Of a DNA stretch of 46,317 bases, positions 1 through 8,070 are shown one piece after another (position 1 is the stretch's first letter; every line of letters starts with the position of its first letter). A program made the position numbers and the translations under genes. The stretch comes from an uncultured Cellvibrionales bacterium (GTDB lineage Bacteria; Pseudomonadota; Gammaproteobacteria; Pseudomonadales; Cellvibrionaceae), in contig CAJWBQ010000032.1 of NCBI GenBank assembly GCA_913020115.1, positions 1 through 46,317 of the forward strand, given 5' to 3'. The notes beneath the pieces were generated by a model. It was not told the origin of the DNA. It was given only the letters and a program-made list of their open reading frames with translations, and ran no database searches.

Positions 1-42
1 CCGGGTGTACGTAACAAAATCACCTTTGCTATCGCGAAATAA
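1..42 (+). CDS. C-terminal end of a TonB- or ExbD-type protein (partial)
   Basis: Frame 1 is open from the window edge and reads PGVRNKITFAIAK before TAA at 40-42. A short beta-strand-like tail of this kind is what TonB C-terminal domains end in; an ExbD/TolR tail is the alternative. The following gene is a periplasmic TPR protein, and in many marine gammaproteobacteria an exbB-exbD-tonB-TPR operon has exactly this order. Only 13 residues are visible, so the family call is an inference from context more than from sequence. Confidence 0.45.
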   Translation, partial: PGVRNKITFAIAK

Positions 43-57
43 ATGACGGGAAAGACT

Positions 58-1440
58 ATGAATGTGACGGCTGCAGTAACAAAGCTCGTCAAGCACACCC
101 TGCTGGCGGCGCCTTTGGCGTTCGCTCCGGCTGTGGCCAGTGTGATGATGCAGGCTATTGCGCAAGACGGTTTTCAGTCCGGTGTTGTTTATGCTGCTGA
201 GGCGGAAGCCGAAGCACCAAAGCCTAAGTACAAAACACGTAAGACTCCGGCCCTGCGTGAGAAAGTATTTAAGAAGCTGGCTGTAGTGCAAGAGTTGACG
301 AGCCCAGAAGAAGTAGAAGGCAAACCCACTCCAAAACCGAATTTTCCAGAAGCTTTAAAAGAGCTGAAAGATATTCAAAAGCAAACCGCTAAGTGGAACA
401 GATATGAGCTTGCTCAACTGTATAACTACTTCGGTTTTGTTTACTACTCCGTTGAAAACTACAAAGAAGCAATTCGTTACTACAAGTTAGTAGTGGCACA
501 GAGCCCAGACATTCCCCAGGGTTTGGAAGTAGGTACTCTGTATACCATTGCGCAGCTTTACTTTGTTGTTGAGGATTACAAGAACGCCATCGTCAACTTG
601 AAAAAGTGGATGGATTTGTCGCCGATTGTTGGAGCCGATGCCTACATCTTGTTAGGTCAAGCTTACTACTCAATCGAAGACATGAAGCAGGCATTGACTA
701 ACGTTAATATCGCAGTAGATAACTACGAAAGCCGAGGCAAGGTACCAAAAGAAAATTGGTTCTCATTGCAGCGCGCTCTCTACTACGATAAAGGCGATAA
801 CAAAACTGTTATCAAGATTCTTGAAAAGATGGTTCGCCATTATCCCAAGCCCACCTATTTCAAGCAGCTGTCTGGTATGTTTGGCAGCGTAGAGCGTGAA
901 AGAGATCAGCTTCATATGCTGGACGCGGTTCGCTTAATGGGAGAGTTGAACAAGGAAAAGGAACTGCTGAATCTGGCTTATTTGTATTTGGGTGAAGACA
1001 ACCCGTACAAAGCGGCGGTGATAGTAGAAAAGGGCATCAAAGACGAAATCATTGAGCCTACTTCTAAAAACCTTGAACTTTTGGCAACAGCCTGGCGCTT
1101 AGCCCAGGAAGTGAAGAAGTCAATTCCAGTAATGGAGAAGGCGGCGTCAAAATCTGAGAAAGGCGATTTGTATGCGCGTTTGGCGGGAATCTATCTCGAC
1201 AATGACAACTACAAGAAAGCACTTTCTACAGCCAAGAAAGCACACAAGCGTGGCGGTATTAAACGCGCTGACCAGCTCTATGTTGTTGAAGGTATGGCCA
1301 ACGCCAACCTGAAACGCTACGGGTCTTGCGTCGGGTCGTTCAAGAAGGCATTGAAGGACAAGCGTAGCCGTAAGTTCTCTCAGCAGTGGATTAAGTACTG
1401 TGAGAGTGAAATTAAGCGTGAGAAGCAGTTAGCTCAGTAA
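58..1440 (+). CDS. Periplasmic tetratricopeptide repeat protein of a TonB system
   Basis: About 460 residues with an N-terminal hydrophobic signal-like stretch (LLAAPLAFAPAVASVMM), an acidic/Lys-Pro linker, and then helical repeats with TPR signatures across most of the chain, for example YNYFGFVYYSVENYKEAIRY and YARLAGIYLDNDNYKKALST. Such proteins act as periplasmic scaffolds; in TonB clusters the downstream TPR protein is thought to help energy transduction to outer-membrane receptors (family knowledge). I prefer ATG at 58 over ATG at 43 because GGGAAAG lies just upstream of it and the signal peptide begins there; the ATG at 43 directly abuts the previous stop and lacks a ribosome site. It probably shares an operon with the gene ending at 42. 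The Lys-rich C-terminus is ordinary. Confidence 0.85.
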   Translation: MNVTAAVTKLVKHTLLAAPLAFAPAVASVMMQAIAQDGFQSGVVYAAEAEAEAPKPKYKTRKTPALREKVFKKLAVVQELTSPEEVEGKPTPKPNFPEALKELKDIQKQTAKWNRYELAQLYNYFGFVYYSVENYKEAIRYYKLVVAQSPDIPQGLEVGTLYTIAQLYFVVEDYKNAIVNLKKWMDLSPIVGADAYILLGQAYYSIEDMKQALTNVNIAVDNYESRGKVPKENWFSLQRALYYDKGDNKTVIKILEKMVRHYPKPTYFKQLSGMFGSVERERDQLHMLDAVRLMGELNKEKELLNLAYLYLGEDNPYKAAVIVEKGIKDEIIEPTSKNLELLATAWRLAQEVKKSIPVMEKAASKSEKGDLYARLAGIYLDNDNYKKALSTAKKAHKRGGIKRADQLYVVEGMANANLKRYGSCVGSFKKALKDKRSRKFSQQWIKYCESEIKREKQLAQ

Positions 1441-1456
1441 ACCTCGCTTGTTTCGA

Positions 1457-1489
1457 TAAAAAAGGCTGATTTATTCAGCCTTTTTTTTT
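1457..1489 (+). terminator. Intrinsic terminator of the TPR gene
   Basis: GGCTGA (1464-1469) pairs with TCAGCC (1475-1480) around a 5-nt loop. The stem is extended by an A-run before it and followed by nine T residues (1481-1489). It lies 17 nt past the TPR stop codon. This is a textbook rho-independent terminator. Confidence 0.92.
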
Positions 1490-1926
1490 GCCTAAATTTT
1501 TGTGAAAAATTACATGCTTTTAGTGTTTCAGTATCTATTGCCTGTGAGCTGCCCACACAAATACAATTTGCAACGCCCTGCAACGCCCTGCAACGCCCTG
1601 CAACGCCCTGCAACGCCCTGCAACGCCCTGCAACGCCCTGCAACGCCCCGCAACGCCCCGTTTTGCACGATCTCGGCTCGCTAGTCACTCATTCTAAGCA
1701 AAGATAAATCCGCTATACCGAGCCCAATTTGTTCTCATCTGTGAAGCGGGTCGGTCCCTCGACTTGTCAACACTTTGTCCTAGATGGTCATTCTGTTCCC
1801 AGTTAATGCCTGTGATAGTGCACCCAGAGCCGAGAAATATTGGTCTCTATTGATTTACATAATAATTCTAGTGCCAGCGTTGACTGGTCAATTTCAAGGA
1901 GAGGCTATTTATAAGCCTGTAGGCCT
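1490..1926. other. Gene-free stretch upstream of the receptor gene
   Basis: No credible gene here. The stretch holds the 10-bp tandem array at 1571-1660 and then AT-rich sequence (about 1830-1890) that should carry the receptor promoter; I could not pick a convincing -35/-10 pair. AAGGAG at 1896-1901 is the only Shine-Dalgarno-like site and sits 25 nt before the receptor ATG, with a small hairpin (AGGCT 1902-1906 / AGCCT 1914-1918) between them. Confidence 0.7.
1571..1660. repeat. Tandem array of a 10-bp unit, nine copies
   Basis: Seven exact copies of CAACGCCCTG (1571-1640) are followed by two copies of the variant CAACGCCCCG (1641-1660). The 10-bp period is not a multiple of three, so the short reading frames through it on both strands are by-products. 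The array lies between a terminator and the promoter region of the receptor gene. Confidence 0.97.
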
Positions 1927-4362
1927 ATGTTTTTAAACAAAGAAAAATCACCAAAATTTATAATGAATTTCCTGGCAGCAGCTTTTGCGGTCAGTAGCGC
2001 GAGCGCAGGTGCATTTGAACTGGAAGAGATTGTGGTTACGGCGCAAAAGCATGCCCAGGGTGTTAATGATATTGGCATTACCGTTAATGCATTTTCCGGT
2101 GAGCAGCTAAAGGATATGGGCGTATCCAGTGCAGAGGACATTGCGATTTATACTCCAGGTTTAACGGTCAATGAAACGGCTGCTACAGGCGTACCACTCT
2201 ATACAATCAGGGGCGTGGGTTTTCAAGACTACTCAACAGCGGCGTCATCGACGGTGGGTTTGTATTTTGATGAAGTCGCTATGCCTTATACCGTGATGAC
2301 ACGAGGTATCGTTTTTGATATTGAGCGCGTTGAAGTACTTAAAGGCCCGCAAGGTGATTTATATGGCCGCAATACAACTGCTGGACAGATTAATTTTATC
2401 AGTAACAAGCCCACGGATGAATTTGAAGCCGGAATAAATTTAGCATACGACAGTCTGGATATAGCAAACCTAGAAGGTTTTGTTAGTGGACCCTTAACCG
2501 ACAGTGTTAATGCAAGGCTGGCAGTAAAAACCAACAAATCCAGCAAGGGTTGGCAAAAAAGTCTAACCCGATCTGATGAACTTGGCGAAGTAGACAAGCT
2601 AGCTATGCGAAGCCTTTTTGATATCAGTATCAACGAGAGCGCTAGTGTTTTATTGAATGTGCATTACGTACAAGACAAATCGGACAACAAAGCGAATACC
2701 GCTTATGACGGTCGTATAGTCGGCCTAAATGAATTCTCTGCTCCCTATAGTGGGCTGGCAGAATACTTGATTCCGGGCTCGGCGCATTTTGGTGAAACAC
2801 CACCTTGGTATTCTACGGGTGATAGCGAAGTAGCTGACTGGACCAATACCTACACCAGTGCTCTTAGCGGAAAAACTTGGAATGTTCGGCCTCGCCGAGA
2901 CAGTGAATTAAAAGGGGTGTCGGCGAAACTAGAGTGGGAATTTGATTCATTTACTCTCTCCAATATTATTTCATACGACGGCTTTACCCGTGAAGAAGCC
3001 AATGATTGGGACGGTAGCGCCTCCGTAGACTCAAGCAATATAAACTCAACAGACCTAGAGGTTTTTTCTGAAGAATTTCGACTGAGTGGTGAAACAGAAT
3101 CTGTATTGTGGATATCGGGTTTGTATTATTCTCGTGACGAAATGGACGAACAGTACCACTATTTCATGGCTGATTCCGTTTTTGGTAATGGTTCGATTCC
3201 CTTTGGTGTTGCGCCGTTTAATGGCGCTCCTATTCTGGAATTAGATACAAAATACAAACAAGAGACTGAATCAGTGGCAATCTTTGGTCATGTTGAATGG
3301 CAAGCCACTGACTCAATGCGCCTAACTGCTGGCCTTCGCTATACCGAAGAAGAGAGGGAATGGTCGGGATGTACCTTTGACGCAGGTGACGGAAGTTTAG
3401 CGAATTTCTTAAATACGAGTTTTGGTTCAAGTTTAGAAGCTGGTGCTTGTGGAACAATAGATGATGATCCCGAATCTCTTGACTATATATTCGCCTTAAT
3501 TGGTGGTCCTGATGTGAACGATGCCTTTCATATATTTGAAGAAACAATCAATACCCGTCGTTGGATGGGCAAGTTAGGTGCTGACTATTCTCTTGATGAG
3601 GACGTTTTGCTTTACGCTACTTTATCCCAGGGGTTTAAGTCCGGCGGTTTTAACGGAGCCAATTCGAACGCCACCCAACAACTAAAACCCTACGATGAGG
3701 AAACCCTCACCTCTTTCGAAGTCGGTATGAAAGCAACACTGTTGGACAACTCTATGCAGCTGAATCTGGCGGCCTTCATGTATGACTATAAAGACAAACA
3801 AGAACAGGATCTTGCCGTAGCGTTTGTCGGCAATATTTCAGGCTTGACCAATGTGCCGGAATCGAAAATCAATGGTTTTGAAATGGATATGCAATGGCTG
3901 CCCGCAGAAGGACTTACGGTGAATCTCGGTGTTGCTTATTTAGATACAAACATTGAAAAGTGGAATGCTGTCGATCCCGACGCTAGCGCTTGGCCTGTGG
4001 TTGTGCGTCGCGACGCATCTGGTATCGATCTAGCTCAATCACCGGAATGGACCTACAACGGCTTACTCAAATATGAGTGGAGCGTCGCGGAAAATATGAT
4101 AATGGACGTTGCGGTGGATTTTGCTTTCCAAGACGCAACCACGGGCGGCGTAGAGCCTGCAGATGCCACAGACGATTATGCCATTGTTAATGGGCGTATC
4201 GGTTTGAGTGCCGACGACGCCAAATGGCGTGTTTTGTTGTGGGGGCGGAATCTGACCGACGAATACTATTACCCAGCTGCGTATCAAGGAGGAAACGGAC
4301 CTTATGTACGAAGTGTTGGCATGCCTAGAACCTATGGTGTGGACGTGAGCTACAATTTTTAA
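1927..4362 (+). CDS. TonB-dependent outer-membrane receptor
   Basis: An 811-residue outer-membrane beta-barrel transporter driven by TonB. After a signal peptide (cleavage near the Ala-rich SSASAGA) comes a TonB box, EEIVVTAQK, then a plug domain containing IRGVGFQDYS and the strongly conserved DIERVEVLKGPQGDLYGRNT stretch, then about 600 residues of barrel. The C-terminus ends in an aromatic residue (VSYNF), as expected for BAM-inserted barrels. The plug motif resembles receptors of the catabolic type abundant in sphingomonads and marine gammaproteobacteria rather than classical siderophore receptors (family impression). ATG at 1927 is the first start after an in-frame TAA; ATG at 1963 is an alternative. 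Two exported amidohydrolases and an AraC regulator follow, suggesting import of a small amide- or ester-like compound. The ligand is unknown. Confidence 0.93.
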   Translation: MFLNKEKSPKFIMNFLAAAFAVSSASAGAFELEEIVVTAQKHAQGVNDIGITVNAFSGEQLKDMGVSSAEDIAIYTPGLTVNETAATGVPLYTIRGVGFQDYSTAASSTVGLYFDEVAMPYTVMTRGIVFDIERVEVLKGPQGDLYGRNTTAGQINFISNKPTDEFEAGINLAYDSLDIANLEGFVSGPLTDSVNARLAVKTNKSSKGWQKSLTRSDELGEVDKLAMRSLFDISINESASVLLNVHYVQDKSDNKANTAYDGRIVGLNEFSAPYSGLAEYLIPGSAHFGETPPWYSTGDSEVADWTNTYTSALSGKTWNVRPRRDSELKGVSAKLEWEFDSFTLSNIISYDGFTREEANDWDGSASVDSSNINSTDLEVFSEEFRLSGETESVLWISGLYYSRDEMDEQYHYFMADSVFGNGSIPFGVAPFNGAPILELDTKYKQETESVAIFGHVEWQATDSMRLTAGLRYTEEEREWSGCTFDAGDGSLANFLNTSFGSSLEAGACGTIDDDPESLDYIFALIGGPDVNDAFHIFEETINTRRWMGKLGADYSLDEDVLLYATLSQGFKSGGFNGANSNATQQLKPYDEETLTSFEVGMKATLLDNSMQLNLAAFMYDYKDKQEQDLAVAFVGNISGLTNVPESKINGFEMDMQWLPAEGLTVNLGVAYLDTNIEKWNAVDPDASAWPVVVRRDASGIDLAQSPEWTYNGLLKYEWSVAENMIMDVAVDFAFQDATTGGVEPADATDDYAIVNGRIGLSADDAKWRVLLWGRNLTDEYYYPAAYQGGNGPYVRSVGMPRTYGVDVSYNF

Positions 4363-4387
4363 TACTCGCTAATAGAAGCCGTCTCTT

Positions 4388-4420
4388 TAGCCCAGACCAC
4401 CTGGGCTAATATTTTTCTTT
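4388..4420 (+). terminator. Terminator-like hairpin between receptor and amidohydrolase genes
   Basis: TAGCCCAG (4388-4395) pairs perfectly with CTGGGCTA (4401-4408) around a 5-nt loop and is followed by ATATTTTTCTTTT. It lies 25 nt after the receptor stop and 26 nt before the next hairpin-free start codon. It should terminate or attenuate receptor transcription, giving less amidohydrolase than receptor mRNA. Confidence 0.75.
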
Positions 4421-4433
4421 TGTACAATCTATT

Positions 4434-6218
4434 ATGAAAAGTGTAGTTATGAATATAGTGAGAAATGTGCTTGTAGCCATCGGCTATCGTGGTATAGGAA
4501 TTAGTTTAATAGTGGCCGTAGCCATCCTATTGCAGGCATGCAGAGGCTTGCCAGAAACTCCGGTTTCTGCGGACCTTGTGGTTAACAACGGTAAGATTTA
4601 TACCCTAAATAAGCAGGAACCCTGGGCGGAAGCTGTCGCTGTTCGCAATGGCAAATTTGTTTTTGTAGGTACGAACGAAAAGGCATTGGCATATATCGGC
4701 AGCGAAACTCGCGTTGAGAATCTATCGGGAGGAATGTTAATGCCAGGCCTGATTGATGCGCATCTTCACCCTACCACCGGTGCGGTGAAAGAATTGTTTG
4801 AATGTAATTTTCCTTTCAGTTCCGGGCCTCCTGAAATTTCTTCGGCAATTGAAACTTGCATAAAGGAAAATCCGACAATTGAGTGGGTGCGTGGCGGACA
4901 ATGGAGCAGCAATTTCTTTGTCGATCATCCGATGGAGTCGCCACGTGAATTTCTGGATAAAGTTGCTGGCGATACCGCTGTTGTGCTCGTAGACGATGCT
5001 TATCACAATGCTTGGTTAAACACCCGGGCACTGGAGAAACTAGGTTTGTTTAATGCAAGCGCAAGTATCAATGGTGCTGAGATAGTAAAGGATACTGAAT
5101 CCGGCTTGCCCAGTGGGCTGATTATTGAGGCCTTTGGTTTTTTAAAAGAGAAACTTCATTGGAGTACAGAGCAGTATGAGCAGGCGGCCGAACACGCGAT
5201 TAAAACCGCAAACCAGTTTGGTATTACCGGCATGAAAGGTACAGCCATGAGCGCGCCAGAGGTTCAGGGTTATCAGGATTATGCTGAGAAAAATGGCTCC
5301 TCTATTCACATGACGGCTGCATTGATGACACCTTATGGCCATCGAGAAAAGATACTTGATATTGAAACTCTGAAAACTATAAGGCAGCGCTACGAAGGCA
5401 CTTATATAGATACAAATTTTGTCAAAATATTCATGGATGGTGTACCTACGGTAGCCAGAACTGCTGCAATGCTAGCGCCCTATACCGAGGAGAACTCTGA
5501 AAGTGTGAGTAATGAAAACCAAAACTATGGTGCACTGCACGTAGATCCCGAAATACTCAAGCAAGATATTATTACCCTAGATCGAGCAGGTTTTACTGTC
5601 AAAATCCATACCGCAGGCGACCGCTCCGTTCGTGTTGCCCTGAACGCCATTGAGGCGGCCAGAATAGCCAACGGCCAAAGTGGATTGCGTCATGAATTAG
5701 CCCACGCAGGTTTTATTGACAGCAAAGATATGAATCGTTTTGCAGCACTTAATGTGCTTGCTGATCTGAGTCCTTACATTTGGAGCCCTTCGCCAATTAT
5801 AGACTCGGTTATTACGGCGGTTGGCAAGCAGCGTGGAGCCGAGTACTGGCCAATAAAATCGCTGCTTGCATCAGGCGCTGCTGTTTTATCTGGCTCAGAT
5901 TGGCCAGCGGCTGTTGCAACAATGAACCCATGGCCGGGAATTGAGTCGATGGTTACGCGTCAGGATCCTAGCGCCCAGTACCCCGGAACATTGTGGTCAG
6001 AACAGGCAATAAGTATTGATCAAGCTTTGCATATATTCACCCGTGGGAATGCTTTAGCTTTAAAGAAATCGGCGCTTACTGGGGCCATCGAGGTAGGGAA
6101 ATCGGCTGATATGATTGCCCTGAATCAAAATCTATTTGAAGTTCCAGCCAGTGAAATAAGTGAGACACAAGTACTTAAGACGTGGTTCTCAGGTCGAGTT
6201 GTTTATAGTGCGCATTAG
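4434..6218 (+). CDS. Lipoprotein amidohydrolase, Amidohydro_3 (YtcJ-like) family, copy 1
   Basis: A 594-residue metal-dependent hydrolase. An N-terminal hydrophobic segment ends in a lipobox, LLQAC (Cys about 36), so it is probably a membrane-anchored periplasmic or surface lipoprotein. Amidohydrolase landmarks follow in order: N-terminal beta-sandwich strands (NNGKIYTL), metal ligands DAHLH (His 110, 112), a candidate carboxylated lysine in VKIFMDG (Lys 331), HTAGD (His 392), HAGF (His 424) and GSDWP (Asp 489), then the closing beta-sandwich (GKSADMIAL). Family members hydrolyse amide or related C-N bonds in varied small molecules, so the substrate cannot be assigned. No clear ribosome site precedes the start; ATG at 4449 is an alternative. 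It is paralogous to the next gene, only 22 bp away. Confidence 0.88.
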   Translation: MKSVVMNIVRNVLVAIGYRGIGISLIVAVAILLQACRGLPETPVSADLVVNNGKIYTLNKQEPWAEAVAVRNGKFVFVGTNEKALAYIGSETRVENLSGGMLMPGLIDAHLHPTTGAVKELFECNFPFSSGPPEISSAIETCIKENPTIEWVRGGQWSSNFFVDHPMESPREFLDKVAGDTAVVLVDDAYHNAWLNTRALEKLGLFNASASINGAEIVKDTESGLPSGLIIEAFGFLKEKLHWSTEQYEQAAEHAIKTANQFGITGMKGTAMSAPEVQGYQDYAEKNGSSIHMTAALMTPYGHREKILDIETLKTIRQRYEGTYIDTNFVKIFMDGVPTVARTAAMLAPYTEENSESVSNENQNYGALHVDPEILKQDIITLDRAGFTVKIHTAGDRSVRVALNAIEAARIANGQSGLRHELAHAGFIDSKDMNRFAALNVLADLSPYIWSPSPIIDSVITAVGKQRGAEYWPIKSLLASGAAVLSGSDWPAAVATMNPWPGIESMVTRQDPSAQYPGTLWSEQAISIDQALHIFTRGNALALKKSALTGAIEVGKSADMIALNQNLFEVPASEISETQVLKTWFSGRVVYSAH

Positions 6219-6240
6219 AATAAATTTAAGGTAGACACTT

Positions 6241-7974
6241 ATGAAGATAAAAAATCTGAGCATGACTTTTTTTGTGCTGCTGGTTGCTACTGCTTGTACG
6301 GCGGTAAAGCCGTTGAACAATGATGCAGATATTGTATTTCGCAATGGGAAAATCTATACCGTTAATTCTGATCAGGCTTGGGTAGATGCTGTGGCGATTA
6401 AAAATGGGCGTTACCAGTATGTTGGTGATGAAAATGGGGTAGACCAATGGATTGGTTCTAACACACGGCTAATCGATTTGCAGGGTAAGATGATGATGCC
6501 TGGAATCAATGATGCTCATAGCCATCCATTTCAGGGTGGCTCCAGTTTGGTCTTCAACTGTGATTTTCCCTTTAGCTCAACACCTGATCAAGTAAAAGCA
6601 ATTTTAAGTGCATGTTTGGAAAAAAATCCAGACTTAGTCTGGTTGGAAGGTGGGCAGTGGACGAGTAATTTTTTTAAACTTTATGATGTCGGCGAACCAG
6701 TAGATTTTTTGGATGATATATCCACGGATGTAGCAATTTATCTTGAGGATGATTCGGGCCACAACGCTTGGGTAAATAGTAAGGCTTTAATGCTGGCAGG
6801 CATTGACGGGTCTAGTGTTGACCCGAAGGGAGGAACGATTTCCCGCAATCCTGAGGGTAAACCTAATGGCGTGTTATTGGAAATGGCCGCTCAAAGTGTG
6901 GCGGCGATTATTCCGGAGCGATCGGTAGACGAGTACACAGTAATATTGAGTTCTGCATTAAAACTCGCGAATAGTTTTGGTTTAACGGCGACCAATGAAG
7001 CACGCACCCCAACACGGGTTTTGCAGGCTTATCATCAGTTAGAGGAGAGCCAAGAACTCACTGCGCATGTCACTACTAGTTTGCAAACGCCTTTTGGGTT
7101 AAAGAATCAAAAATTTGATCTACAAAGCCTCATCGATCTGAGAGAAAGGTATCAATCTAAGCATGTTAACCCTGGGTTTGTAAAAATATTTTCCGATGGT
7201 GTTCCAACAGCTTCTCGATCTGCATTTATGCTGGAAGATTATACGACGGACGAGGACCATCCCCACCCTACCCGAGGCAGTACGCACTTAAGCCCGGAGG
7301 AACTTTACAATGCTCTTTTAAGTCTCGACGAAGAAGGGTTTGTCGTAAAAATCCATACGGCCGGTGATGGTTCGGTAAGAATGGCTTTGGATGCGATTGA
7401 ACGGGTACGTTCTCATACTGGTAATCTAGAAAACGCTCACCGTTTGGCGCATGCGGGCTATATCCATAAAGATGATTATCATCGTTTTAAAGCCTTGAAT
7501 GTGATCGCAGATTTTTCTCCGTATATATGGTTTCCCTCGCCAATAATAGATTCCTTAATGGGTGCCGTGCCGAGTCCTAGAGCGGGGCAATACTTTCCCA
7601 CTCGTTCCTTACTGGATATCGGTGCGCCGGTCCTTACTGGCTCAGACTGGCCCTCAGCAGTAGAAACCCCCAACCCATGGCCGGCGATTGAAGCAATCAT
7701 CACGCGAAAAAATCCTTATTCAACTCCGGGTTATGAAAAAAGTAGTTTGTGGCCAGAGCAAGCAATAACATTGCCGGAAGCGCTTAAGCTATTTACACTT
7801 AGCAACGCTAAAGCGATGAAGCTTGATCAAGTAAGTGGTTCCATTGAGTTAGGAAAATCTGCAGATTTCATTGTCTTAAATAATAATCTTTTTGAGATTG
7901 GCGTTGATAAGATCAGTGAAACCAAAGTCCTAAGCACTTGGTTTGAAGGTCGAGAAGTCTACCTTGCTCCTTAA
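6241..7974 (+). CDS. Lipoprotein amidohydrolase, Amidohydro_3 (YtcJ-like) family, copy 2
   Basis: A 577-residue close paralogue of the preceding protein; the two align along their full length, with shared stretches such as FPFSS, GGQW, SPYIW and GSDWP. A short signal ends in the lipobox LVATAC (Cys 19). The expected metal-site residues are all kept: DAHSH (His 93, 95), VKIFSDG (Lys 315), HTAGD (His 372), HAGY (His 404), GSDWP (Asp 469), so both copies should be catalytically competent. AAGGT at 6229-6233 supports the ATG at 6241. The 22-bp gap implies co-transcription with copy 1. Differences lie between the ligand motifs (for example a DEDHPHP insert near residue 338), which could give a different substrate range or sequential steps on one substrate. 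Confidence 0.88.
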   Translation: MKIKNLSMTFFVLLVATACTAVKPLNNDADIVFRNGKIYTVNSDQAWVDAVAIKNGRYQYVGDENGVDQWIGSNTRLIDLQGKMMMPGINDAHSHPFQGGSSLVFNCDFPFSSTPDQVKAILSACLEKNPDLVWLEGGQWTSNFFKLYDVGEPVDFLDDISTDVAIYLEDDSGHNAWVNSKALMLAGIDGSSVDPKGGTISRNPEGKPNGVLLEMAAQSVAAIIPERSVDEYTVILSSALKLANSFGLTATNEARTPTRVLQAYHQLEESQELTAHVTTSLQTPFGLKNQKFDLQSLIDLRERYQSKHVNPGFVKIFSDGVPTASRSAFMLEDYTTDEDHPHPTRGSTHLSPEELYNALLSLDEEGFVVKIHTAGDGSVRMALDAIERVRSHTGNLENAHRLAHAGYIHKDDYHRFKALNVIADFSPYIWFPSPIIDSLMGAVPSPRAGQYFPTRSLLDIGAPVLTGSDWPSAVETPNPWPAIEAIITRKNPYSTPGYEKSSLWPEQAITLPEALKLFTLSNAKAMKLDQVSGSIELGKSADFIVLNNNLFEIGVDKISETKVLSTWFEGREVYLAP

Positions 7975-8036
7975 GGGATACCCAGACTAAAGGCCTTGTG
8001 CGAATACTTGTTTGTCTGGGCACCTATCCTTATACT

Positions 8037-8061
8037 CCAGTGAGCAGTAAACGCTCATTGG
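8037..8061. promoter_or_regulatory. Dyad just upstream of the AraC-type regulator gene
   Basis: CCAGTGAGC (8037-8045) and GCTCATTGG (8053-8061) form a nearly perfect inverted repeat with one mismatched position and a 7-nt spacer, ending 9 nt before the regulator start codon. It could be an operator for autoregulation or a translational hairpin; the start has no other obvious ribosome-binding site. Confidence 0.45.
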
Positions 8062-8070
8062 GTATATTTT

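Noticed and set aside
1434..1688. Open frames on both strands through the 10-bp array
   Set aside because: Their middle parts are a repeating decapeptide forced by a 10-bp unit read in triplets; one also overlaps the intrinsic terminator.
7981..8020. CCCAGAC / GTCTGGG inverted repeat after the second amidohydrolase
   Set aside because: The 7-bp arms are 26 nt apart with no T-run; too weak to call a terminator, and not clearly an operator.
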